From contig JAIUOB010000001.1 in NCBI GenBank assembly GCA_020161135.1, positions 1,054,001 through 1,118,000 on the forward strand: 64,000 nucleotides of DNA, in the 5' to 3' direction. The translations under genes were made by a program, and so were the position numbers. Below are positions 42,522 through 50,147 of the stretch, in pieces. The notes beneath the pieces were generated by a model. It was not told the DNA's origin and searched no databases. It saw only the letters and a program-made list of their open reading frames with translations. Position 1 is the stretch's first letter, and each line of letters starts with the position of its first letter. Origin of the DNA: Gemmatimonadota bacterium (GTDB lineage: Bacteria; Gemmatimonadota; Gemmatimonadetes; Gemmatimonadales; Gemmatimonadaceae).

Positions 42522-43982
42522 CTAGCGCTGTCCGCGAATGACGATCATGCCGACCGGGCCGCCGTAGTCGTCGTTGGCGACCGGAACACCCGGCGGCGCA
42601 CTCCAGCGCCCCCCGTCGGCCCGCACCATGACGCGATGCACGCCGGGGGGAAGCTTGAGCTCCGCGCGCCACCGCCCCGACACATTGCGGCGCATGGGCA
42701 CGACGCTCCACTCGGTCGCGTCGCCCATGAGTTCGACCCGCTCGGCGCGGGGCGCGTCGATGAGCAGCACCACGCGCAACGTGTCGCCGTCGATGCGCTC
42801 GACGCTGGCGCCATCGGTCACCGAGATGGAGTCGACCGCGCCCAGCGTGCGCGACTCGAACGACAGGATGCCGTTGGGGGTGCCGTTGGCGTCGCGATCG
42901 TGCATGCGAGAGAAACGCACGCCGATTGCCACGACAGGAGCGAAGTTGCGATCACGCGTCGGGTTGACCTGCTCGCCGAGCTTCATGCCACCCATCGACG
43001 ACGGATTGGTGGACGCGGCGGCGATCAGCGACAGCCACCCGCCCACCGGCTGCACCACGGCCAGCGAGGCGACGGCGGGCAGATGCTGCGGGCTGGGGGC
43101 CAGCGCGTCGGCGCTGATCCACGACGCCACCGGCGCAGTGACCGAGAGCAACCACGTGGTGGGACCGGTGTCGAACCCCACCGACGCGATGCCTGACGCC
43201 ACGTCGCGGCGCTGCAGCGTGCGCTGGGTGTAGGTGGCCGTACCGCCATTGACCGGTGGCGCCCAGGTGCTCGTGCGGCTGCGGGAGCCGTAGCTCACCG
43301 GCACCGCCTCGTTCACCACGAGTGTCTGTGTCGTGACGCGCGTGGCGTGCTCGACCGACATGCCGAACGAGAACTCGACCGAGGCGGCGCGGGTGACGAC
43401 GCCCGCCTCCGCGCGCCCCAGATGCCCGACGTCGACCCGACGCGAGATGGAGGTGTCGGCCATTCGGGCTTCGAAGCTGGTCGCGTTGGCGAGCCCCGCG
43501 TCGGCAATGAGCGCCGTGGTGGGGAGCCCGTCGACACGGCCGTGCCCGTACGACACCGCACTCCAGAGCTGCTGACCGCCCAGCCGCGCCCGTGCACGCA
43601 AGGCGAGCACGCCCTGCGCGTTAGCCTCGGATCCGGAGCCCTCTGCCAGGCGCCAGGTGCCGCTGCCGACGGCCGAGAAGCGCACGCGCCCCAGACTGCC
43701 GATGGGTTGCGTGGCGCCGAGCCAGAGGTCGTTGCGCTGCGCGAGGGTGGTGCTGCCATCCGGAAGCGACGCCATGCCGAGCAGCGACAGCGTCGGGGCG
43801 TCGGTGACGGGGCCGATGGTGGCCGCGGGGGCCACGGGGGCTTCAGCGCGCACCTGCGCCGGCAGGGTGCGTGCGGCGGCGAATGCGGCGATGGTCCCTG
43901 AAATCACGCACGGCACGGCCCAGGCGCTGCTCGCCGGAGAGCGGCGGCGCGAAACGCGGGGGCGGCGGCGTGCGGGCGTCAC
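42522..43982 (-). CDS. Outer-membrane-barrel-like protein with C-terminal CBM48/AMPK-type domain
   Basis: A 486-residue exported protein. After a signal region (about 18-43, ending LPAQ), residues 60-370 show alternating strands with the character of an outer-membrane barrel (FSAVGSGTWRLAEG, WSAVSYGHGRVDG, ASVGFDTGPTTWLLSV). The last 90 residues form an early-set glycogen-binding-like domain: VELMGDATEWS, VVPMRRN, LKLPPGVHRVMVRADGGRW. This tail aligns along its length with the tail of the gene two places upstream (44725-45381), an in-operon paralogue of the domain. The GTG start overlaps the preceding stop (GTGA). Function is unknown; binding a glycan or interacting with the related domain are both possible. 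Confidence 0.7.
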   Translation of the reverse strand: MTPARRRPRVSRRRSPASSAWAVPCVISGTIAAFAAARTLPAQVRAEAPVAPAATIGPVTDAPTLSLLGMASLPDGSTTLAQRNDLWLGATQPIGSLGRVRFSAVGSGTWRLAEGSGSEANAQGVLALRARARLGGQQLWSAVSYGHGRVDGLPTTALIADAGLANATSFEARMADTSISRRVDVGHLGRAEAGVVTRAASVEFSFGMSVEHATRVTTQTLVVNEAVPVSYGSRSRTSTWAPPVNGGTATYTQRTLQRRDVASGIASVGFDTGPTTWLLSVTAPVASWISADALAPSPQHLPAVASLAVVQPVGGWLSLIAAASTNPSSMGGMKLGEQVNPTRDRNFAPVVAIGVRFSRMHDRDANGTPNGILSFESRTLGAVDSISVTDGASVERIDGDTLRVVLLIDAPRAERVELMGDATEWSVVPMRRNVSGRWRAELKLPPGVHRVMVRADGGRWSAPPGVPVANDDYGGPVGMIVIRGQR

Positions 43983-44725
43983 GGATCAGGAGGCCGGACG
44001 GGCTTTCGCTCGGGTGAGGCGGGTGAGGACGTCGGCGATGTTCCGCTGGACGTCAGCCTAACGTAACGATTGAGTGCGTCGAGAGCCATCCCGGGCCCTC
44101 GTTGCGAGTTCTTCGCCACGATGGCCTGGAGCCCCATCAGCGCGTCGTCGCTGCGCGGGAGCCGTCCGATGCTGGCCACCGCTTCCCGGGCCGTGACGGG
44201 TGGTACGCCGCGAACCACGAGGTCGGTGAGGACCACCAGCGCGGTGACGGCGGTGCCCGGCGGGCGCGTGGCGCGCACCGAGGCCACGGTGCGTGGGTCG
44301 ATGCCGGCGCGAATGGCGGCGGCCGCCGGATCCAACTCCTCGAGCGACGTGCCGTCGCCGAGCGCGAACTTCGCGGTGGCGAGCGCGTCCGACCACTCGC
44401 GGACCGTGCGGATGATGCGCGCGTTGGGGACCTTGCGCGCCGCGCCTTCGAGGGCGCGCGAGATGAGCGGCTTCGTGGGGATGCCCCGATCGGCCGCCTC
44501 CTCGAAGATGCCCCGCAGGACCGCCGCGGTGAGCGTATCGAAGCGGCTGGCGTCGAACTGCAACTGACGCGCGCGCTCCGCCGGGTCGAGCGGACGGTCG
44601 ATGGGGCGCACGGGCTGCGTGGCCTGGCCCGTGCGCAGGGTGTCGTCGGCCGGCGTCGCGGCGCGCGGCGAGAGCTGCGCGACCGCCTGCACGAGCAGGA
44701 GGGCAGCGACCGACGTGAGGGCCAC
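43979..44725 (-). CDS. Exported helical protein of unknown function in the ECF/CBM48 operon
   Basis: A 248-residue protein with a signal peptide (1-18, VAALLLVQAVAQ) and a largely helical, Arg/Ala-rich body (RARQLQFDASRFDTLTAAV, GIPTKPLISRALEGAARKV). It ends in a Pro/Ser-rich tail. No family was recognised. The GTG start shares one base with the TAG stop of the preceding gene, and the stop overlaps the next GTG, so it is tightly coupled in the four-gene operon. It may be a periplasmic link between the membrane-anchored and barrel proteins (inference). Confidence 0.65.
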   Translation of the reverse strand: MALTSVAALLLVQAVAQLSPRAATPADDTLRTGQATQPVRPIDRPLDPAERARQLQFDASRFDTLTAAVLRGIFEEAADRGIPTKPLISRALEGAARKVPNARIIRTVREWSDALATAKFALGDGTSLEELDPAAAAIRAGIDPRTVASVRATRPPGTAVTALVVLTDLVVRGVPPVTAREAVASIGRLPRSDDALMGLQAIVAKNSQRGPGMALDALNRYVRLTSSGTSPTSSPASPERKPVRPPDP

Positions 44726-45381
44726 TAGCGCCCGCCCTCGACGACCAGCGCGTTGGCCGGGCCAAAGCCGGCGTCGGGCACCTGCGGCGCGAGCGGATCG
44801 ACGAGCCAGCGGTTGCCATCGACCACGAAGGCATAGACGTGGCGCCCCGGGGGAAGCGGCACGCGTGCCGACCAGCCGGCGCCGTCACGCACCATGGGGG
44901 TGGCGTGCTCATCCCAACCGTTGAAATCTCCCACGATCGCCACCTCCGCGGCCGAGGCCGGGAGGCGGATTTCGAAGGTGACCGCGCCCGACTCCGCGTG
45001 GGTGGTGCCGAACGGCGCGCCCGCGGCCGCAGGGAGGCTGCTGTCGTTGGCACCGATGGACGGGGTCGAGAAGACCTCGTCGGCGTGCCGCGGATCGTCG
45101 CCCAGCCGCCACGGGCGGGCTACGCTCACCACGAGCACGGCCGCCGCCGCAGCGCCCCACCACCACCGGCGGCGCAGACTGAACGCCCCGGCGGTTCGCG
45201 GCGTGGGCGCGCCGGCATCCAGCGCCGCCGCGGCATGCAGCGCGTGCGAGGCGACGCGGGCGACTGTGTCGGCGGAAGCCGGCGGCACCGCCGCGTACGA
45301 GGCGCGAAGCCGCTCGAAGAGGGCGGCATCGTCGTCGGCGCCTGCGAAGGGCAGCACGCGGGGCTCGGTGTCGTCACTCAT
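44725..45381 (-). CDS. Membrane-anchored anti-sigma-like protein with periplasmic CBM48/AMPK-type domain
   Basis: A 218-residue protein in the position of an anti-sigma factor, directly after an ECF sigma gene (ATGA overlap). Residues 1-70 are predicted cytoplasmic and lack the zinc-finger HxxxCxxC motif; one membrane helix lies at 73-88. Residues 132-218 form a glycogen-binding-like early-set domain (VAIVGDFNGWDEHATPM, then LPPGRHVYAFVVDGNRW), the AMPK-beta/CBM48 pattern with conserved Trp residues. The topology places this domain in the periplasm, suggesting that it senses a carbohydrate or a partner and controls the sigma factor. Known anti-sigma factors of this architecture were not recalled. 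Confidence 0.75.
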   Translation of the reverse strand: MSDDTEPRVLPFAGADDDAALFERLRASYAAVPPASADTVARVASHALHAAAALDAGAPTPRTAGAFSLRRRWWWGAAAAAVLVVSVARPWRLGDDPRHADEVFSTPSIGANDSSLPAAAGAPFGTTHAESGAVTFEIRLPASAAEVAIVGDFNGWDEHATPMVRDGAGWSARVPLPPGRHVYAFVVDGNRWLVDPLAPQVPDAGFGPANALVVEGGR

Positions 45382-45929
45382 GTGTCATCCGACACGTTGA
45401 AGGACGGACCAAGGATCGCGCGCAGCCGCTCGCTGCCGCGCTTGACGCGCATCTTGAGCGCGGACTCGCCGGCGCCGGTCATGGCCGACATCTCGCCGTA
45501 CTCGAGCCCCTCGGCGTACTTGAGCAGGATCGCCTCCCGCTGGAGCGGGTCGATCTGCGCCAAGGCTGAGAGCAATGCCGCATCCTCGACGCCCGTAGCC
45601 AGACCGGGCGGCGCCGGCGCCGCCGCGAGGGCGACGTCGTCCTGCACGAACCGTCGCGAGCGACGGCCGCGGGAGGTGAGGTAGTTGCGACACTGGTTGG
45701 TCAGGATGCGGAAGAGCCACCCACGGAACTGATCACGTTCATCGTAGCGTCCGATGGCGAGGTACGCCCGCAGGAAGGACTCCTGAACGGCGTCTTCGGC
45801 ATCAGCGCGCTCTCCCAGCATGTGGTACGCGAAACGAAAGCACGCGTCGAAATACCGCGCGACCAGCGACCCGAATGCGTCGGACTCGCCGGCGCGGGTC
45901 CGGGCCACGAGTTCCGCGTCCGTCATCAT
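45378..45929 (-). CDS. ECF-type RNA polymerase sigma factor of the CBM48 operon
   Basis: A 183-residue sigma factor. Region 2 is at 10-85 (DAFGSLVARYFDACFRFAYHML, ERADAEDAVQESFLRAYLA, RGWLFRILTNQCRNYL) and region 4 at 120-172 (LAQIDPLQREAILLKYAEGLEY, AGESALKMRVKRGSERLR). The ATG at 45929 is preferred to an upstream TTG; a second ATG follows at once. It is the first gene of the operon sigma, anti-sigma-like, unknown, barrel-CBM48. The 146 bp upstream to the next gene must hold the promoter, probably autoregulated. A specific promoter motif could not be identified by eye. Confidence 0.9.
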   Translation of the reverse strand: MMTDAELVARTRAGESDAFGSLVARYFDACFRFAYHMLGERADAEDAVQESFLRAYLAIGRYDERDQFRGWLFRILTNQCRNYLTSRGRRSRRFVQDDVALAAAPAPPGLATGVEDAALLSALAQIDPLQREAILLKYAEGLEYGEMSAMTGAGESALKMRVKRGSERLRAILGPSFNVSDDT

Positions 45930-46075
45930 CAAGCCAACAGCACAATCGCGCCACTCGTCACTTGGCCGCCGGGGCGGGGGACGGGGCGCGGCGAGGAACG
46001 TCGCGTCGGGTGGCGGGGCAACGGCGGCGAATGGCGCATCCCGTCACTACCCCGACAGTGCGGCGCCTCGTCACG

Positions 46076-46684
46076 TCAGCCGGCGAGTTGCGCCAGCGTG
46101 ACCATCACCGCGATCGCCAGGAAGAGCGAGGTGGCCGTCCGGTTGACCCCACCCATGCGTCGCACCAGCGCCATGTCGTCGGCGGCCGGCAGCTCCTGCA
46201 TGGCGGCGAACTGGCTGGCGGCCCGCGCCCGACGGAACAGGAACCAGTTGGCCGTGCCCCCCGCCGCGATCGCCGCGCTCACCTGCACCGCCAGCACCAG
46301 CAAGGCGAGGCCGCTGTTCTCGGCGGCCAGCAGCTCCGAGCGGGTGGCGGGAATGGCCCGGCCGGCGAGCGCGCGGAAAGCGAGCCCAGGCACCAGCAGG
46401 AACAGCGCGAACGGCAGGTACAGCTTGCGATAGAGGAACCAGATGGGCGGAATGACCAGCGCCGCGAGCGCCGCGCTCCAGTTCCACGTGGGCACGAAGG
46501 TCGCATCCTCGAGGAACGGCGCCAGCTTGCGGCGATAGACCTGCGTCCACTTGGGCTCGCCGAAGTAGGCGGCCATGCGCTCCTCGGACAGCACGTCCAT
46601 GCGCGCCGGCTTGCGCGCCCAGCGCGGCAGTTCGGGCGGCGTGTTCTCCTCGGGTGCCGCGGGCGGCGTCGGGGGCATGGTCAT
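46076..46684 (-). CDS. Membrane protein of unknown function coupled to agmatine deiminase
   Basis: A 202-residue protein with a cytoplasmic Pro-rich start, an amphipathic part (YFGEPKWTQVYRRKLAPFL), and about four membrane helices (WSAALAALVIPPIWFLYRKLYLPFALFLLVPGL, later GLALLVLAVQVSAAIAAGGTANWFLF). The N-terminal half recalls DUF2628-type proteins. The ATG overlaps the agmatine deiminase stop (ATGA), so it is translated with the polyamine genes. A transport or membrane-associated role in polyamine handling is only suggested by context. Confidence 0.75.
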   Translation of the reverse strand: MTMPPTPPAAPEENTPPELPRWARKPARMDVLSEERMAAYFGEPKWTQVYRRKLAPFLEDATFVPTWNWSAALAALVIPPIWFLYRKLYLPFALFLLVPGLAFRALAGRAIPATRSELLAAENSGLALLVLAVQVSAAIAAGGTANWFLFRRARAASQFAAMQELPAADDMALVRRMGGVNRTATSLFLAIAVMVTLAQLAG

Positions 46685-47787
46685 GCGCGCTCCGGCGTAG
46701 GGGCGACTCGTGCGGCGGCCGCGGGCTGCTGCTGCGAGAGGCAGTGCAGCGTGCCGAGTCCCCAGACGAGGTCGACGGCGTGGATGCCGATGATGTCGTG
46801 CTGCGGCAGCAGCGTCGCGAGCGTGTTCAGCGCGACACGGTCGTTGCGGTCGTTGAACGTCGGCACGAGACATACCCCATTGCCGAGATAGAAGTTCGCG
46901 TAGCTCGCCGGCAGGCGCACGCCGTCCATGACCACGGCGCGCGGATACGGCAACGTCACCACCTGCAACGGCTCGCCGCGTGCGTCGCGAGCCGCGCGCA
47001 GCCGGTGCAGGTTGTCGAGTGACCGCGCGTGATTCTCGTCGGCCGGGTCCTCCTCGTGCGCGAGCACCACCACGCCGGGCGCCACGAACCGCGCGATGTC
47101 GTCGACATGCCCGTGCGTATCGTCGCCCACGCACCCCTCACCCAGCCAGATCGTGGTGGTGATGCCGAGGTAGTCGGCAAAGGCGCGTTCGTAGTCGGCG
47201 CGCGTGTAGCCCGGGTTGCGCACCTGCTCGTCGCTCAGCAACCACTCCTCGGTCACGAGCATCGTGCCCTGCCCATCGGTCTCGATGCCGCCGCCCTCGA
47301 GGATGAGCGGCGCCCCGGTGTCGTGCCGCACCGCGCGCACGAGCGGCAGCCCGCTCGCCTGCGCCATGCGCCCGGGGACGTTCGCGTCGAGCGCGTAGTT
47401 GTCGTACTTGGCCCATGCGTTGAAGCCCCACTGCACGAGCGCCACGCTGCCGTCGGCTCGGTGCACGGCGGTGGCGCCCGAGTCGCGCAGCCACACGCGA
47501 TCGGTGGGCTCGTGGTGCAGGCGATACCGCGTGGCGTCGACGCCATGCAGCGTGAGGCACTCGCGGGCCTCCGCCAGCACCGCGTCGGAGTGACAGAGAA
47601 TCTCCACGCGCTGGTACATCGCGAGCGCCCGCACGATCTCGGCGTACACCCACGGGATGGGCGCGAACTTGCCCGGCCAATCGGGTTCGTGATGGGGCCA
47701 GCCGATCCACACGGCGTCCTGCCGTTCCCACTCGGCGGGCCAGCGCACTCCGGCGAGGCGGGACGCCGACGCGGCGGTGCCGGTCAT
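46681..47787 (-). CDS. aguA: Agmatine deiminase (peptidylarginine deiminase family)
   Basis: A 368-residue enzyme that converts agmatine to N-carbamoylputrescine and ammonia. Family motifs: WPHHEPDWPGK near the start, DRVWLRDSGATAV (the Arg-Asp pair), LEGGGIETDGQGT, GHVDDIARFV with the catalytic His, and the C-terminal nucleophile Cys in LGNGVCLVPTFND. Its ATG shares one base with the stop of the N-carbamoylputrescine amidase gene, matching their consecutive reactions. The start at 47787 gives the normal family N terminus. Confidence 0.93.
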   Translation of the reverse strand: MTGTAASASRLAGVRWPAEWERQDAVWIGWPHHEPDWPGKFAPIPWVYAEIVRALAMYQRVEILCHSDAVLAEARECLTLHGVDATRYRLHHEPTDRVWLRDSGATAVHRADGSVALVQWGFNAWAKYDNYALDANVPGRMAQASGLPLVRAVRHDTGAPLILEGGGIETDGQGTMLVTEEWLLSDEQVRNPGYTRADYERAFADYLGITTTIWLGEGCVGDDTHGHVDDIARFVAPGVVVLAHEEDPADENHARSLDNLHRLRAARDARGEPLQVVTLPYPRAVVMDGVRLPASYANFYLGNGVCLVPTFNDRNDRVALNTLATLLPQHDIIGIHAVDLVWGLGTLHCLSQQQPAAAARVAPTPERA

Positions 47788-48707
47788 CAGCGACCGAGCC
47801 AGCGATTGAGGATCGGGCCGTACGCGTCGATGCGGCGGTCGCGCAGGAACGGCCAGTTGCGCCGCGTCTCCTCGATGAGAGCGAGGTCGCATGCGGCCGT
47901 GAGGATCGTGGGCTCGGCGCCCGCCTGCGCCAGCCAGCGGCCGAATGGATCGCAGATGAACGAGTGGCCGAAGAACTCGAGCCCCTCGGTGCCCGGCTCG
48001 GGCTCGAAGCCGACGCGATTGGGGCTCGCGACGAACACGCCGTTGGCGATGGCGTGCGCACGCTGCGCGGTCCGCCATGCATCGACCTGCGCATCGCCGA
48101 AGGTCGGCTTCTCCGCCGGATGCCAGCCGATGGCCGTGGGATAGAAGAGAATCTGCGCACCGAGCAGCGCCGTGATGCGCGCGCCCTCGGGGTACCACTG
48201 ATCCCAGCAGATGAGCACACCGATGTCGGCGTAGCGGGTGCGCCAGACGCGGAAGCCGTTGTAGCCCGGATGCCGCTCGTGGCGCTGGTCGCCCGTCACG
48301 TCGCCCGGCGCGAAGTAGTACTTCTCTTCGAAGAGCGGGTCGTGCGGGATGTGCATCTTGCGATAGGTGCCCAGCACGCTGCCGTCGGCGTCGATGACGG
48401 TGGCGGAGTTGCGGTACAGTCCCGGCGCCTCGCGCTCGTAGTACGGCACGACGATGACGACCGCGAGCTCCTTCGCGAGCGCCTGGAATGTCTGCACGAC
48501 CGGCCCGTCGCTGGGCTCGGCGATGTCGAAGCGCTCGGGGCGGATCGACTTGCAGAAGTAGGGCGCGTTGAAGAGCTCCTGCAGGCAGATGATCTGCGCG
48601 CCGCGCGCGGCGGCCTCACGGACCCGCGCGACGGCGCGGGCGACGTTGGCAGCGAGATCCTCGGAGGCGGAATCCTGGACGAGGCCGACGGTGACGATGC
48701 GGGACAT
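47787..48707 (-). CDS. aguB: N-carbamoylputrescine amidase
   Basis: A 306-residue nitrilase-superfamily enzyme that hydrolyses N-carbamoylputrescine to putrescine, CO2 and ammonia. The Glu-Lys-Cys triad is visible in LQELFNAPYFC, YRKMHIPHDP and VLICWDQWYPEGAR, and the last two, with FEEKYYFAPGD, are characteristic of this subfamily rather than of other carbon-nitrogen hydrolases. It precedes aguA in the operon. With an arginine decarboxylase elsewhere, this pair makes putrescine from arginine. Confidence 0.94.
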   Translation of the reverse strand: MSRIVTVGLVQDSASEDLAANVARAVARVREAAARGAQIICLQELFNAPYFCKSIRPERFDIAEPSDGPVVQTFQALAKELAVVIVVPYYEREAPGLYRNSATVIDADGSVLGTYRKMHIPHDPLFEEKYYFAPGDVTGDQRHERHPGYNGFRVWRTRYADIGVLICWDQWYPEGARITALLGAQILFYPTAIGWHPAEKPTFGDAQVDAWRTAQRAHAIANGVFVASPNRVGFEPEPGTEGLEFFGHSFICDPFGRWLAQAGAEPTILTAACDLALIEETRRNWPFLRDRRIDAYGPILNRWLGR

Positions 48708-48738
48708 GGCTGAAAGCTCACGCCAAACGCATCGCGGT

Positions 48739-49482
48739 TCAACGCCTTGCGCGGGTACGCGGCGGTTCCAGCAGCGGTGAGAGGTACCCCAGGAGCACGC
48801 GGCGCAGATCGTCGAGGAGCGGCTTGCGGTCGGCGGCGGTGGCGCGCGCGCGCAGGAGGCCCTGGCCGATGGTGGCGGCCACGAGTGCGGCGCGGCGTCG
48901 GTCGCGCCCTGCCAGCTTGGGATTGCGAGCGGCGAAGAGCACGTCGAGCCGGTCTACGAACGATTCGAAGAGCTGGGACCGGAGCCGCGCGGGCGCCGAG
49001 CGGGTGTCGTCGGGGCCGCCTTCGTGACTGGCGAAGACGCGACGGAAGGCCGGGTTGCGGTCGTGGAACTCGGCGAGCGGCTTGATGATGCGGTCGATCA
49101 GTCGGTCGAGCGGAATGTCGTGCGGATCGACCGGGAACGCACGCTCATGAATGGCACGCATCTCGTCGGCGTAGCGGAGCGCGAGCGCGGCAATGACGGC
49201 GTCGCGGTTGGGGAAGAACTGGTACAGCGACCCCTTCGCGGTCTGCGCGCGCTGCGCGATGGCCTCGGCCGTGGTGGCTTCGAGTCCCAGTTCGGCGATG
49301 ACCGAGGCGGCGGCGTCGAGGAGGAGTTCGACGCGCTTCTGCCCGCGCGACTGCCGGGGGCGTCGCCGGTAGGCGTCGTCGGCGTCGTCGACGGCGGGCG
49401 GGCTGTCGGTGGTGAGGTCGGGCGGTGGGGGCAGCGGGGCGTCCGGCGGCACGCTGGCCGCAGTGGGGCGGCGGGGAGGCAT
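48739..49482 (-). CDS. TetR family transcriptional regulator
   Basis: A 247-residue regulator with a TetR DNA-binding domain after a Pro-rich, disordered start of about 45 residues: KRVELLLDAAASVIAELGLEATTAEAIAQRAQTAKGSLYQFFPNRDAVIAAL matches the TetR helix-turn-helix. The C-terminal ligand domain is typical in length. It lies 31 bp upstream of aguB on the same strand and probably co-transcribes with it. Upstream are two tandem 11-bp palindromes (49540-49563). The ATG at 49482 is used; a TTG at 49518 is an alternative. The ligand is unknown. Confidence 0.88.
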   Translation of the reverse strand: MPPRRPTAASVPPDAPLPPPPDLTTDSPPAVDDADDAYRRRPRQSRGQKRVELLLDAAASVIAELGLEATTAEAIAQRAQTAKGSLYQFFPNRDAVIAALALRYADEMRAIHERAFPVDPHDIPLDRLIDRIIKPLAEFHDRNPAFRRVFASHEGGPDDTRSAPARLRSQLFESFVDRLDVLFAARNPKLAGRDRRRAALVAATIGQGLLRARATAADRKPLLDDLRRVLLGYLSPLLEPPRTRARR

Positions 49483-49521
49483 GGGCGGGAGGATACGCCC
49501 CGTGGGGGGCGTTGACAATGC

Positions 49522-49563
49522 GACGGTACCGTCATAACCTAACCGCGTTAAGTAACCACGTTA
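49522..49563. promoter_or_regulatory. Tandem palindromic TetR operators between the TetR and lipoprotein genes
   Basis: TAACCGCGTTA (49540-49550) and TAACCACGTTA (49553-49563) each have TAAC/GTTA arms and lie 13 bp centre to centre, so two TetR dimers could bind on adjacent turns. An additional perfect palindrome, GACGGTACCGTC, lies at 49522-49533. The sites sit between divergent genes and could repress both. Confidence 0.65.
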
Positions 49564-49623
49564 GGTCAACCGTCCGTCGCGCACAGGGCGCGCTGGACGA
49601 AGGGACCGCCTGCCCACGCTGCC

Positions 49624-49935
49624 ATGACGCCCGTCGTTCGCCTCTTCGCCGCCGCCGGGGCGGCGCTCGTCCTCGCCGCCTGCGCCTCCACGCCCGCCGC
49701 GCAGAGCGGTGCGCAGAATGCGGTGCCTGCGGCCGGTGCGCCGACCATCGCTGGCGCGATCGATGCGGCCACAGCGCCGTACGTGGCCTCGCGGCGCAGC
49801 AAGAAGGTCTATCCGGCCGGGTGCGCGACGGTGGCGCTCATCAAGCAGCCCGATCGCGTGGGATTCGCGTCGCTCAAGGATGCGCAGGACGCCGGCTTCG
49901 CGAAGGACCTGTACTCGACGGACTGTCAGTACTGA
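49624..49935 (+). CDS. Small lipoprotein with an Ada-like metal-binding-domain remnant
   Basis: A 103-residue lipoprotein (LVLAACAS, Cys at about 20) with an Ala/Pro linker. The last 50 residues resemble the Ada-type zinc-binding domain found in small secreted proteins: YVASRRSKKVYPAGCATVALI followed by VGFASLKDAQDAGFAKD and a terminal TDC. Only two of the usual metal Cys remain visible (YPAGC and STDC), so zinc binding is uncertain. It is divergent from the TetR gene across the tandem operator and may belong to the same regulon. Confidence 0.7.
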   Translation: MTPVVRLFAAAGAALVLAACASTPAAQSGAQNAVPAAGAPTIAGAIDAATAPYVASRRSKKVYPAGCATVALIKQPDRVGFASLKDAQDAGFAKDLYSTDCQY

Positions 49936-49957
49936 TGTCGTCGCGCGGCGAGCGATT

Positions 49958-50115
49958 GTGTTGCTCGGACTTGTGACCTCTGAACCGAATCTCGCTTCTG
50001 ACTTCTATCGCCAGTCTGTCGTCGGACTTCAGTGCTCAGATCAGAGGTCTGATGTCAGACAAGCGATAGAGTTCAGAGACGAGATGGCGTCAGAGGTCTG
50101 AGGTCTGAGCAACAC
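49958..50115. repeat. 158-bp imperfect inverted repeat (MITE-like or structured RNA)
   Basis: The first about 73 bases (from GTGTTGCTC at 49958) match the reverse complement of the last 75 (to GAGCAACAC at 50115) at roughly three of four positions by hand alignment, with perfect 9-bp ends. Several mismatches are G-U compatible. The short palindrome TCAGAGGTCTGA occurs at 50041 and 50090, and CTGAGCAACACA is duplicated at 50105-50116 and 50124-50135. The segment lies between two convergent genes, has no open frame, and is not like coding DNA nearby. Confidence 0.75.
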
Positions 50116-50147
50116 AGCGTGATCTGAGCAACACACCGCGTGGTGCG

